DNA of 64,000 bases. Source: Cyprinodon diabolis. Taxonomy: Eukaryota > Chordata > Actinopteri > Cyprinodontiformes > Cyprinodontidae. The position numbers and the translations under genes were made by a program. Under the pieces are notes generated by a model, which was not told the DNA's origin, searched no databases, and saw nothing but the letters and a program-made list of their open reading frames with translations. The first letter of the stretch is position 1, and each line of letters starts with the position of its first letter. Positions 53,810 to 64,000 of this stretch are shown in pieces. Location of the stretch: NCBI GenBank assembly GCA_030533445.1, contig CM060075.1, positions 33,371,196-33,435,195 on the forward strand, read 5' to 3'.

Positions 53810-55124
53810 TAGGGCTGCAACTAACGATTATTTTAAAAATCGATGAATCGGCTGATAATTTTTTCGATTAATCGATGAATCGGACAAAAAATATTTTTTA
53901 TATTAACCTCTTTATTCCAAAATAAACATTTTAGACAGAACAAACAAGCACACAAGTACAGGTTGCTCATTAACTGTACTGGTGCAATATGACAAATAAA
54001 TGTTTGTGTTTAAACTATGCAAACTTACATGAGAAATGTAGCTGTACATCCACAAAATATAGGCTACTTTGTTTCATAAAGTGCAGAAAAAGACATTTTT
54101 GTTCTTAAAAGCCCCTCAGGGGTTCAAACAATAGGCCCCCCCCATTTCAACACATTAGTTTTTTTTAGACTAGACTTTTTTTAGACTTCTGCCTTTTAAG
54201 ACAGGAAAGTACAGCAGTTAAAGTTGCTACTTGAGAAAATACTGAACCATAGAGATAAAAATAGCCCTGTGATTCAAATTATAAATTGTATTTGGAATAA
54301 AAATGAGAGAACTAGGGGTGCTAAAAAAGACATCCTCCAAAGACAGATATTTACATGGGAATGTGGCATATAATTAATTGACATATTACTGATCTTGCTG
54401 GATTTTATTCTGCTTTATTTCCATAAATTGCAGGATCTTCTTTCCTTTATCTTTGCCAGAAGATTTAAACTTTAAAAGCCTTGTCCTCATAATTTGCAAG
54501 TTACTTTATTTATAAAGAAAATATAAACGCTACTTAAGCTAATTCAAATGAAATTAAAAGTAAAATAAGTAGCCAACCTTATCACTGTTTGTAACCTACT
54601 TACAAGGTAAGGAAAGCATCAGATGAGCTACCTGAGAAACTAACGTTACGTTTCCCCACTTTAAAACGAAACAAACATGGTCGCTCACCCTGCTGATCAG
54701 CTCTCTTCCCTGCCATCGACGGCTCCAACGTGTTTTCTTTTCAGGTGCTGCATCATAACAGTGGTGCTTCCGTGTTATGTTAATTTGTTTTTACAAAAGT
54801 TGCATGTTACGACTTTTTTCGCTTTACAAAGCGCAGGCTGTTTTAATTATTGTGATCAATTTGCGCTGTCAATCCCAGCGCATGCGCGCTTCATTTGCAG
54901 TCTGGACGCTGAGGGTAAACATCCCGCCGCTCTGACTGCAGCGCTGAGAGGGATTCCTGTGGGAGAACGGGGTTGGGATGGGGTAGGCGCCCCACGGCAG
55001 CAGCAGCCGACGGCGGCGGATGACGCATTAATCGCGCGACACAACTAATCGATGATGAAATTTGTTGCCAACGCTTTTAAAAGTCGATTTTTATCGATTT
55101 TATCGATTCGTTGTTGCAGCCCTA
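53810..55124. mobile_element. Non-autonomous hAT element, 1.3 kb
   Basis: The ends are TAGGGCTGCAACTAACG and the complement TAGGGCTGCAACAACG. The flanks GTGTATAC (53802-53809) and GTGTAAAC (55125-55132) match at 7 of 8 positions with T at position 2 and A at 7, the hAT target pattern. Subterminal repeats of atcgat occur at both ends. A GC-rich interior near 54850-55030 holds no recognisable transposase. Confidence 0.88.
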
Positions 55125-55165
55125 GTGTAAACGTATATACATATATATATATATATACAGATATA

Positions 55166-56390
55166 TACACTCACCGGCCACTTTATTAGGTACCCCATGC
55201 TAGTAACGGGTTGGACCCCCTTTTGCCTTCAGAACTGCCTCAATTCTTTGTGGCATAGATTCAACAAGGCGCTGGAAGCATTCCTCAGGGAGTTTGGTCT
55301 ATATTGACATGATGACATCACACAGTTGCCGCAGATTTGTCGGCTGTACATCCATGATGCGAATCTCCCGTTCCACCACATCCCAAAGATGCTCTATTGG
55401 ATTGAGATCTGGTGACTGTGGAGGCCATTTGAGTACAGTGAACTCATTGTCATGTTCAAGAAACCAGTCTGAGATGATTCCAGCTTTATGACATGGCACA
55501 TTATCCTGCTGAAAGTAGCCACCAGAAGTTGGGTACATTGTGGTCATAAAGGGATGGACATGGTCAGCAGCAATACTCAGGTAGGCTGTGGCGTTGCAAC
55601 AATGCTCAATTGGTACCAAGGGGCCCAAAGATTGCCAAGAAAATATTCCCCACACCATGACACCACCACCACCAGCCTGACCCGTTGATACAAGGCAGGA
55701 TGGATCCATGCTTTCATGTTGTAGACGCCAAATTCTGACCCTACCATCCGAATGTCGCAGCAGAAATCGAGACTCATCAGACCAGGCAACATTTTTCCAA
55801 TCTTCTATTGTCCAATTTCGATGAGCTTGTGCAAATTGTAGCCTCAGTTTCCTGTTCTTAGTTGAAAGGAGTGGCACCCGGTGTGGTCTTCTGCTGCTGT
55901 AGCCCATCTGCCTCAAAGTTCGACGTACTGTGCATTCAGAGATGCTCTTCTGCCCACCTTGCTTGTAACGGGTGGTTATTTGAGTCACTGTTGCCCTTCT
56001 ATCAGCTCGAACCAGTCTGGCCATTCTCCTCTGACCTCTGGCATCAACAAGGCATTTCCGCCCACAGAACTGCCGCTCACTGGATGTTTTTTCTTTTTCG
56101 GACCATTCTCTGTAAACCCTAGAGATGGTTGTGCGTGAAAATCCTAGTAGATCAGCAGTTTCTGAAATACTCAGACCAGCCCTTCTGGCACCAACAATCA
56201 TGCCACGTTCAAAGTCACTCAAATCACCTTTCTTCCCCATACTGATGCTCGGTTTGAACTGCAGGAGATTGTCTTGACCATGTCTACATGCCTAAATGCA
56301 CTGAGTTGCCGCCATGTGATTGGCTGCTTAGAAATTAAGTGTTAACAAGCAGTTGGACAGGTGTACCTAATAAAGTGGCCGGTGAGTGTA
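55166..56390 (-). mobile_element. Tc1-like transposon (DD36E), nearly intact
   Basis: The perfect terminal repeats start CACTCACCGGCCACTTTATT and are flanked by TA at 55166-55167 and 56389-56390. The element is 1,221 bp between the TAs and contains one transposase gene. The window's first 365 bases hold part of another copy. It lies in a TA-rich tract between two hAT elements. Confidence 0.96.
55299..56240 (-). CDS. Tc1-like transposase, C-terminally cut
   Basis: 313 codons from the ATG at 56240. Residues 1-120 form two helix-turn-helix (paired-like) DNA-binding regions, the first with [19 protein letters not shown]. The catalytic triad is D155 (VAWSDESRF), D246 (FQQDNVPCH) and E283 ([10 protein letters not shown]), with 36 residues between the last two in place of the classical 34, which places it with DD36E elements (the Incomer group, as I recall). 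It would cut and paste the element at TA sites. The frame stops at a TAG after DVIMSI. The same phase remains coding-like beyond (TKLPEECFQRLVESMPQRIE) to near the right terminal repeat, so one nonsense change has removed about 30 residues after the catalytic core. Confidence 0.92.
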   Translation of the reverse strand: MGKKGDLSDFERGMIVGARRAGLSISETADLLGFSRTTISRVYREWSEKEKTSSERQFCGRKCLVDARGQRRMARLVRADRRATVTQITTRYKQGGQKSISECTVRRTLRQMGYSSRRPHRVPLLSTKNRKLRLQFAQAHRNWTIEDWKNVAWSDESRFLLRHSDGRVRIWRLQHESMDPSCLVSTGQAGGGGVMVWGIFSWQSLGPLVPIEHCCNATAYLSIAADHVHPFMTTMYPTSGGYFQQDNVPCHKAGIISDWFLEHDNEFTVLKWPPQSPDLNPIEHLWDVVEREIRIMDVQPTNLRQLCDVIMSI

Positions 56391-56529
56391 TGTATATACA
56401 TATATATGTATATATATATATATATATATATACGTGTATACATATATATATATATATATACATATACTGTATATGTACATATATACATGTATATATGTAT
56501 ATACATTTATACATATATATATATATATG
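56391..56529. repeat. TA-rich microsatellite
   Basis: Mixed TATA, TATG and TACA units between the Tc1-like element and the next hAT element. Apparent proteins rich in Y and I here are translations of the repeat. Confidence 0.9.
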
Positions 56530-57716
56530 CAGTGATGGGACTAACGGCGTTGAAAGTAACGGCGTTACTAACGCCGTTACCTTGTTTTAGTAACGAGTAA
56601 TCTAACTAATTACTTTGACTGTAACTATAACGCAGTTACCATTGCAGACACCCCGTTACTGCGTGTTACTCAGGTCGCACAATTAACTTGAATGGTTAGT
56701 GCAACGTTAGTGCAGATTTGTGCAGAAAAAAATATTGTTTGTGCTACTTTTGTTTAAGAGATTTTAAAGATTATTTTTTAGGTCATCCAGAGGTGCGCGC
56801 CTTGTCATGAGAGAGGGGAGGATGAGAATGGCTGATGTATAGTGAGATTCCGTCTGTCAGTTGGGTAGGTGGGTGTTTCCGCTGGCGGGTGTTAACGTAC
56901 AGCACACACAGAGAGATGGAGAGTGAGGATGAATCCAGCAGCAAAACAGCATTTTCCTGATGGAAATACCGGTGTTACGTCGAGCTGCGTTTCCCCATCA
57001 CATACGGTTTCCTCTGCATCTCCGCACAGCGCAGGCGGCACGAGTCACCGCGCAAGCGACAGGAAACGCGCATGCTCGCTAAAGGCGCGCAACAGTTGCC
57101 CTGTGCTCGTGCCACAGGAGAACTATGGAGAGCGTGAACGATCAAATGAAAGGGAGAAATCTTGATGGATGGATGGATGGATGGATGGATACTCTGCCTT
57201 TTCAACCTACTGTATTTTTTATTTTAAACATTATTTGATGGCCTTTGTGGCAGGGATGGAGATCCATATTTTATGTCACACGCAGAGTATACATCTTGAT
57301 AGATAGATGGATAGATAGATGTTGCAATATCTATAACAACCCAAACACACAGGATTTCAGAATTAGACACCCCCAGTTATTAATTTCACCAGATCTGAAT
57401 GCCCTGTTAAAAAACTTCACATGGCGTCCCCCCTGATGTCATTTTCGTTGAGTTGCAATAAATGCTAAACTCTCTGCAGGTTCTTGTCTTTGTCATCCAC
57501 TCTATTCAGCTGGCTTTGGAAACACACCGCGAGAAGGTGGGGGCTGGGTGGTGAGGGTTACGGGGCGAGAAACGCAAAAGTAACGCAATAGGTACTTTTA
57601 CTAGTAACTAGTTACTTTTATTGTGGAGTAACTCAGTTAGTAACTCAGTTACTTTTTGGGAGAAGTAACCTGTAACTATAACTAATTACTTTTTCAAAGT
57701 AACGTGCCCAACACTG
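56530..57716. mobile_element. hAT family X, copy A
   Basis: The ends are CAGTGATGGGACTAACGGCG and the complement CAGTGTTGGGCACGTTACTT. The 8-bp target duplication TATATATG is perfect (56522-56529 and 57717-57724). Many gtaac/gttac motifs lie near both ends. Inside are a short ATGG array (57164-57190), a GATA stretch and a remnant of a small ORF, here interrupted, that copies B and C keep open. Confidence 0.93.
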
Positions 57717-57727
57717 TATATATGTAT

Positions 57728-57758
<31 letters not shown>

Positions 57759-57942
57759 GTGTTGGGGAGTAACGGATTACATGTAACGACGTTACTTAAT
57801 TTAATTACAAAAACAGAGTAACTGTAATTCGTTACAGTTACAATGAGAAAATATGTAATTCAGTTACAGTTACTTCCGAAAATATTAAGAATTACAAATT
57901 TAGTTACATAAAAATAAAAAAAAAAGACCTTTGCAAAATATG

Positions 57943-58602
57943 TACAGTGAACCCTCGCTATAACGCGGTTCACTTTTCTCGGTCTCACTGCTTCACGGAT
58001 TTGTATCATGCATTGTTAAACTTTATTGTCACACATAATCAATGGTGGCATGTCGGTTTATAAGGATCTTTTGGCCCAGAGGAAAAAAGAGTGACAACTA
58101 CCGATAACTATGTTCTTCTCTCCAAAACACACACCTGCACCGCAGGCTTTAGAGGAAAAAGTGAAATACTGTACTGTACACGTCAGTCACTATTTGTCCT
58201 ACTGTACTTTGTATTTTTTTCATAATAATTTTTCATTTTCTCCCGTTCCCATCCGTCACGGCGGGGCGGTGCTGATCCCCGCAATATTCACTCTTCAGTT
58301 CATATTGATGATTAAAATTATTACTTATTTATTCATAACTATATTATTTTACAGTACAGTACAGTAGTTATTTGTAAAAAAAAAAAAAAAAAGACAATAA
58401 CGACGTCTATACCCTAGGCTACTTTTATTTGTTTAACAAAAGCTTGGGCCTGTAAAAAGTGTTTGTTCCTTGATTTCAATGTTGTATGGAGTATTTCATT
58501 GTATAATAACTTTAAAAAAATAAAGGTTTCTACTTCACGTATTTCACCTATCGCGGGTTCTTTTAGGAACGTAACCCCCGCGATAAACGAGGATTTACTG
58601 TA
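57943..58602. mobile_element. pogo/Tigger-like MITE, nested
   Basis: The ends are TACAGTGAACCCTCGCTATA and the complement TACAGTAAATCCTCGTTTAT, each beginning with the TA target dinucleotide. Termini of the form CAGTRAACCYTCG with TA duplications are characteristic of pogo-type elements. No transposase is present. Confidence 0.75.
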
Positions 58603-58761
58603 ATGATATTTTATTACTTCGCGCCCTGTATCGCCGTTTCCCACTACAGCTCCTTTTCTCTATCATATTTGCCACTCTGATGATCCATCCTGTGCTGGTG
58701 GAGCCTCCTTGAGGAACAGCAAGTGAGCGGACGGTTCTATTTCAGCTCAAGCAGCGCATCA

Positions 58762-58911
58762 AAAATGACAGCCTTCCAGCACTGGAAATTTAAGGAGCAT
58801 TTCATTTACATCTGTGAAAATGGCTCAAATTTAACCGTGCAGTGCAAGAAGTGTTTGCCGGCTATCAACCTGAACCTGCTTGTGTTAGTCTGCAAACTGC
58901 GTAAATGGTAG
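58762..58911 (+). pseudogene. hAT transposase BED-finger remnant
   Basis: The frame MTAFQHWKFKEHFIYICENGSNLTVQCKKCLPA shows W..F.EHF, then a CKKC pair, matching the first half of a BED-type finger in hAT transposases. It ends after 50 codons and the second half of the finger and the catalytic domain are lost. Confidence 0.6.
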
Positions 58912-59255
58912 AGCCTGGGGGAGTAACAGAAAAGAGTATGGCCCGATGAGAGGAGTCTGAGAAAATCTTACATGCCTGGTGCTGGCATCTCTTCTTGTGG
59001 ACATCCTGTGATTGCCTGTCAGCAGTTCCCTCTCAGCTTAGTGCTTTTTTAAGGTTCACATTCAGTTCTCAAAAATTAAATGTTGAACATGGGTCAATAC
59101 TCAATAAAACCTTAAAGTAATCAAAAAGTAATCAAAATTAATTAGTTACATTACTTTTTAAAAGTAATCGAAAAAGTTACACTACAATTACATTTTAAAC
59201 AAAGTAACTTGTAACTGTAACGGATTACATTTTTAAAGTAACTTACCCAACACTG

Positions 59256-59265
59256 TGTATATATA

Positions 59266-59328
<63 letters not shown>

Positions 59329-59345
59329 GTATATATATGTATATA

Positions 59346-59393
<48 letters not shown>

Positions 59394-59410
59394 TGTGTGT
59401 GTATTTGTGT
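59256..59410. repeat. (TA)n microsatellite
   Basis: TA units interspersed with TATG, ending in a TG tract near 59393-59420. Confidence 0.92.
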
Positions 59411-59466
59411 GTGTGTGTATGTATATAAATAATTTTTTAATTTATTTTTATGTATGTTTTAAACAG

Positions 59467-59590
59467 GCTGCAAAGATGCTTCTTTTGCAAGGAATCGAAG
59501 TACAACATGATGAGACAGCTGGACTTAACGAGCAAGAGAAGCCTAGTCCTTCCTCTTGCCTACAAATAAACACAGTTCGGCTCATATCAA
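59467..59590 (+). other. Exon-like segment split by hAT insertion
   Basis: A pyrimidine-rich stretch ending in AAACAG (59466) precedes an open segment coding [23 protein letters not shown]. After removal of the hAT copy at 59591-60710, its end would read TCAAG|GTGAGG, a good splice donor (from 60719 on). A second open stretch at 60792-60926 (ESALQTATPYILLSIKNQLV) ends in CAG|GTAAGT. I do not recognise the protein; it may be a host gene or a transposase with introns. Confidence 0.35.
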
Positions 59591-60710
59591 CAGTGATGGG
59601 ACTAACGTCGTTGAAAGTTACTAACGCCGTCACCTTTTTTTAGTAACGAGTAATCTAACTAATTACTTTGACTGTAACTATAACGCAGTTACCATTGCCG
59701 ACACCCAGTTACTGCACGTTACTCAGGTCGCACAATGAACCTTTTTTCATGATAGGACTCGTGCGCGCCTTGTCATGAGAGAGGGGAGAATTAGATTTTC
59801 TGTTACGGGTGTTAACGTACAGCACACACAGAGAGATGGAGAGTGAGGAGGATTCCTGCAGCAAAACGGCGTTTTCCACATGGAAATACCGGTGTTACGT
59901 CGAGCTGCGTTTCCCCATCAGATACGGTTTCCCCTGCATCTCCGCACAGCGCAGGCGGCACGATTCAGCGCGCAAGCGACAGGAAACGCGCATGCACGAC
60001 AAAGGCACGTAACCGCCGCCCTGTGCTCACGTCACAGGGGAACTACGGAGAGGGTGAAGGATTAAATGTTAGCCTATATGGAGAAAGGGAAAAATCAGGA
60101 CGAACAGACAGACAGACTGATAGACAGACACACAGACAGACAGATAGATAGATGTTGCAGTATCTATAACAACCGAAACACACAGGATTTCAGAATTAGA
60201 CATCCCCAATTATTAATTTCATACACTCACCAGATCTGAACGCCGTGGTAAAAAACTTCACACCCATGAGTAAAGGTAATGCAGCCTGGAGATATTTACA
60301 CCACATCAGACAGCGTTCCCTCTCCTTAACATGGGGGGAACGCTGTCTGATGTGGTGTAAATATCACCAGGCAGGGTTTAGAAGCCGATCAGATACTTTC
60401 CCCCCCATGTTAAGCAGGTGGAACGGGCCTATAAACCCCGTCAGATAGCGTTCCCCCCTGATGTAATTTACATTGAGTTGCAATAAATGCAAAACGCTCT
60501 GCAGGTACTTGTCTTTGTCGTCCACTCTATTCAGCTGGCTTTGGAAACATACGGCGAGAAGGTGGGGGCCGGGTGGTGAGGGTTACGGGGGCGAGAAACG
60601 CAAAAGTAACGCAATAGTTAATTTTACTAGTAACTAACTCAGTTACTTTTTGGGAGAAGTAACTAGTAACTATAACTAATTACTTTTTCAAAGTAACGTG
60701 CCCAACACTG
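59591..60710. mobile_element. hAT family X, copy B
   Basis: The ends are CAGTGATGGGACTAACG and the complement CAGTGTTGGGCACG, with a perfect 8-bp target duplication CATATCAA (59583-59590 and 60711-60718). It holds a 58-codon ORF (59836-60012, MESEEDSCSKTAFSTWKYRC), a CAGA/GATA array at the same internal place as in the other copies, and a long hairpin (60291-60365). Confidence 0.95.
60291..60365. repeat. 29-bp perfect hairpin in hAT copy B
   Basis: gatatttacaccacatcaga... (60291-60319) and its exact complement (60337-60365) are separated by 17 bases. Pairing continues outward for several more bases with one mismatch. The motif catcagacagcgttcc recurs downstream at 60385-60470 and in copy C (62299-62420). 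Confidence 0.92.
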
Positions 60711-60791
60711 CATATCAAGGTGAGGCTTCCTTCTTTGAGAAGTTACCATTTTTATCTGTTTTATAACTTTTGTAATTATGCACAAAGGTTT

Positions 60792-60927
60792 ACACTGCAT
60801 CAAGAATTAAATCTGATTCTCCATTTCTGGGAAAGTGCTCTTCAGACAGCGACTCCCTACATACTTCTATCCATAAAGAACCAGCTGGTCAACTCCATGA
60901 CCAGTCCAATAAGTCCTGCAGCAGGTA
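60792..60927 (+). other. Second exon-like segment
   Basis: An open stretch with LHFWESALQTATPYILLSIKNQLVNSMTSP ends at a consensus donor (GCAG|GTAAGT at 60926-60932). The acceptor is uncertain (an AAAG near 60786). It lies downstream of the exon-like segment at 59467-59590 and could belong with it. Family unknown. Confidence 0.3.
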
Positions 60928-61232
60928 AGTCCAGATGTTCAGTGTCACCTGCTTTAGGAATTTTCATAGAAAAAGATGCTTTGTTCTGTTTTTGTACTGA
61001 TGAACAATTGCTGTATTATTCACTGTAATATGTCTTATCTTGCTCTAATTTTAGAATTTAATTTAATGGGGAAGTACTGATAGAACTTTTCATTTCCGAT
61101 ACGATAGCAAAATTGCAGTGTTCCCACCCCAAACATTTCTTTTTCTTCTGTTCTTTTTCAACTATGGACCTTCATCGCAACATACTTTGATTTTGGTGGT
61201 CATTTATTTTTAAGGGCTCAGCTGTACATAAG

Positions 61233-62425
<1,193 letters not shown>

Positions 62426-63250
62426 TGCTATGAACAGCAGAACACTAAAATATTACCCACTGAAATGTGCTTTTCTAATTGTTTTTTTTTTGCAGGGTAA
62501 TGGCTTTTTAACACATCTCTTTTTAAAAACATAATAGCTTACTTCACTAAGCATAAATTCTTCCCATCTGCTTAAAATAAAAGCCATTTCAGAAAAAAAA
62601 AAAGAAAGAAAATTTCCTACTGGAAAGTAAAGTTTTTATCGAGCAGTAGCACAACCTTCTGCCGTGAAATGATGTGCTTCAACTCTGTAATGCTCAAAGC
62701 TTGAAAAATCTACTTCACACAGATATTTTCTCTGTCCACAGGGTATAAAAACTTCAGTCAGAGTTTGAACTGTCACTTGAGAAAGCACTGTATCAAAAAC
62801 AAAATAAATTGATTCATATTGTACATTAAAAGCATTACCGAATCCCACCAAGCAAGAGATGGAGTACTGAAGGTTATGTATACTGCATAACCATGCTGAG
62901 TCTTTCATGTTGTGAAACACTTCCTGCCTGACCTCCTCAGAACATTCAATGTCCTATCCAAGTATACTTTTATTTTGAAAGGTATTTGCCTTTATAAACA
63001 GTGTTCAGTGCAACGCTGATAAGAAGAAGTGGGAGAGTCTGAACACCAGCTTTCAACACCTTTCATCTCTCCTCATACGGATACCCCATCGAAACTGCTC
63101 TGATGCATCAAGTGGTTCCTTACATACAGGCAGGTGGTTCCACTGTGTCTGAATTTGTTATCTGTTAAAATAAATGCTATAACCTGATGCCTGAGTTGAT
63201 AATTCCAAACAGCATTTACAGCATAGCTAAAAATGTGAAGTTTCTTAACT
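62426..63250. other. Non-coding, no gene recognised
   Basis: AT-rich sequence. A 94-codon minus-strand frame (62636-62920) has no domain I recognise and no start context. No RNA gene was seen. Confidence 0.45.
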
Positions 63251-63252
63251 AA

Positions 63253-63375
63253 GCTGGTGAAGATTCTCAGTCATCCAGGTCATAGTCATTCCAAAAAAGT
63301 TATAAAAAAAACATCCACTGGACTTTGTTTCCAAGTTTGAAGACATATGGCTTACCATCCAGGAAGCTTTTTCAA
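63253..63375 (+). repeat. Dispersed repeat, same family as 3119-3310
   Basis: It contains gattctcagtcatccaggtc, then tttgtttccaagtttgaaga and a catccaggaagctttttcaa stretch. Here the unit is single, with a 14-bp insertion near 63297. Confidence 0.7.
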
Positions 63376-63748
63376 TTGAAAATGTCACAGATAGCTTTGA
63401 GGTTAAGGCTTTATAGAGTGGACCAAAAACAAAGCCTTGTTTTGGCTAAGAAAACATGCAAATTGAACCGGACGAACGGGTCCGCCCAATGGGAATGGGT
63501 ATTTGTTGGGTTTTTTGTTAGCCTTGTTATAATCAAGTGCCACTGATGTAACTAGAGCTTCTGCTTTGCTCCTTCAGTGTGTGCATACGCTCTTTTCTCT
63601 GCTCCCTGCTTGCTTGCACGTTTTGGTCCTTTTATCTTATCTCTTAACCAAAACTAACAGAAAGTTGGATTTGGTTATTTGATTTATTTTCTTTTATTAT
63701 TTTTTCCCCCCGTGTGGACTATTTTAGTTTTCAGCTATTCCACACAAG

Positions 63749-64000
63749 ATGCCTCTCTACAACAGCCCAGAGGAGGCAGTTATCATGAAAAACGCTCTTA
63801 TGGAATGACTTCAACACGAAGTGGATATGGAGAGAACCACCCGATTCAAAGGATGCCTACCTTCAGCACAGAGGACTTTGACAAACTTCTACAGAAAATA
63901 GCTGTCATGGAGCTGAAAATCCACCAACTTGAAGTAAACTATGATGTAAACACCGCGTATGGTAATGAAACAACACTGCCCGTGATTCCGAGGGGGGACC
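63749..64000 (+). pseudogene. Coding-like remnant, cut by window edge
   Basis: An ATG at 63749 opens MPLYNSPEEAVIMKNALME, stopped by TGA at 63806. From about 63861 another phase reads TFSTEDFDKLLQKIAVMELKIHQLEVNYDV to the window end, with a heptad-like pattern suggesting a coiled coil. A long pyrimidine-rich leader precedes it (63590-63740). The layout could be the start of a LINE ORF1 or a gag-like gene, but I do not recognise the family, and the stop and phase change make it broken here. Confidence 0.35.

Larger units (their letters stand above)
57757..59255 (+). mobile_element. hAT element with nested pogo-type insertion
   Basis: The ends are TAGTGTTGGGGAGTAACGG and the complement CAGTGTTGGGTAAGTTAC, with 8-bp flanks TATATATA and TGTATATA (7 of 8). 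The sub-ends are rich in gttac motifs. A 660-bp element (57943-58602) is inserted in it. A BED-like finger remnant lies on the plus strand at 58762-58911. This family is related to, but distinct from, family X (56530, 59591, 61233). Confidence 0.85.

Noticed and set aside
53643..53871. Proteins rich in Y and I across TA tracts (also 56339-56600 and 59151-59390)
   Set aside because: Translations of TA microsatellites.

Overview
This window looks like an AT-rich stretch of a ray-finned fish genome, probably a percomorph teleost. The evidence is its set of transposable elements: DD36E Tc1-like elements, several hAT families, pogo/Tigger-like elements, an L2-type LINE, tRNA-derived SINEs and a gamma/epsilon-like endogenous retrovirus. 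Long TA, CA and tetranucleotide microsatellites are also frequent. The species call is inference. I see no bacterial or viral genome organisation, no rRNA or tRNA gene, and no CRISPR array.

Layout. 1-365: the cut end of a Tc1-like element, on the minus strand. 366-26616: mostly non-coding DNA with scattered transposon debris. This holds a hAT transposase fragment (7664-8533), a SINE (9078-9285), a BED-finger hAT derivative (10012-10778), a decayed LINE (12340-14060), LINE 3' UTR pieces (7363-7591, 17655-17932) and two LTR-like blocks (17935-18510, 25578-26330). 26617-38811: a 12.2 kb provirus on the minus strand. It has two LTRs of 809 bp that read as identical, a GTGG target duplication, a tRNA-Arg-like primer site, a polypurine tract, gag-TAG-pro in one frame, RT/RNase H, integrase, a short env-like region and an unrecognised accessory ORF with its own splice acceptor. 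Several reading frames are interrupted. 40771-48107: a hAT element with a perfect 8-bp target duplication (CACCAAGG). A pogo-like element (42019-43915) and an L2-type LINE (44328-47625) are nested inside it. 50707-53436: the only convincing host-type gene, a single-exon minus-strand gene of 909 codons encoding two nearly identical HIPK-like kinase domains in tandem (repeat unit 391 codons), with a TATA box about 115 bp upstream. 53700-62430: a chain of six transposons lying in TA-rich tracts, including an almost intact Tc1-like element and three copies of one hAT family. Copy C carries a 477-bp compound tetranucleotide repeat. 62430-64000: mostly empty, ending in a broken coding-like remnant.

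How the parts work together. The provirus forms one unit: the LTR drives a full-length RNA, gag and pro are joined through a stop codon, and env and the accessory ORF would be made from spliced RNAs using a donor in the long leader. The kinase gene stands alone. Everything else is self-mobile DNA, most of it dead. The most interesting items are the unrecognised accessory ORF and reduced env of the young provirus, and the in-frame kinase-domain duplication.
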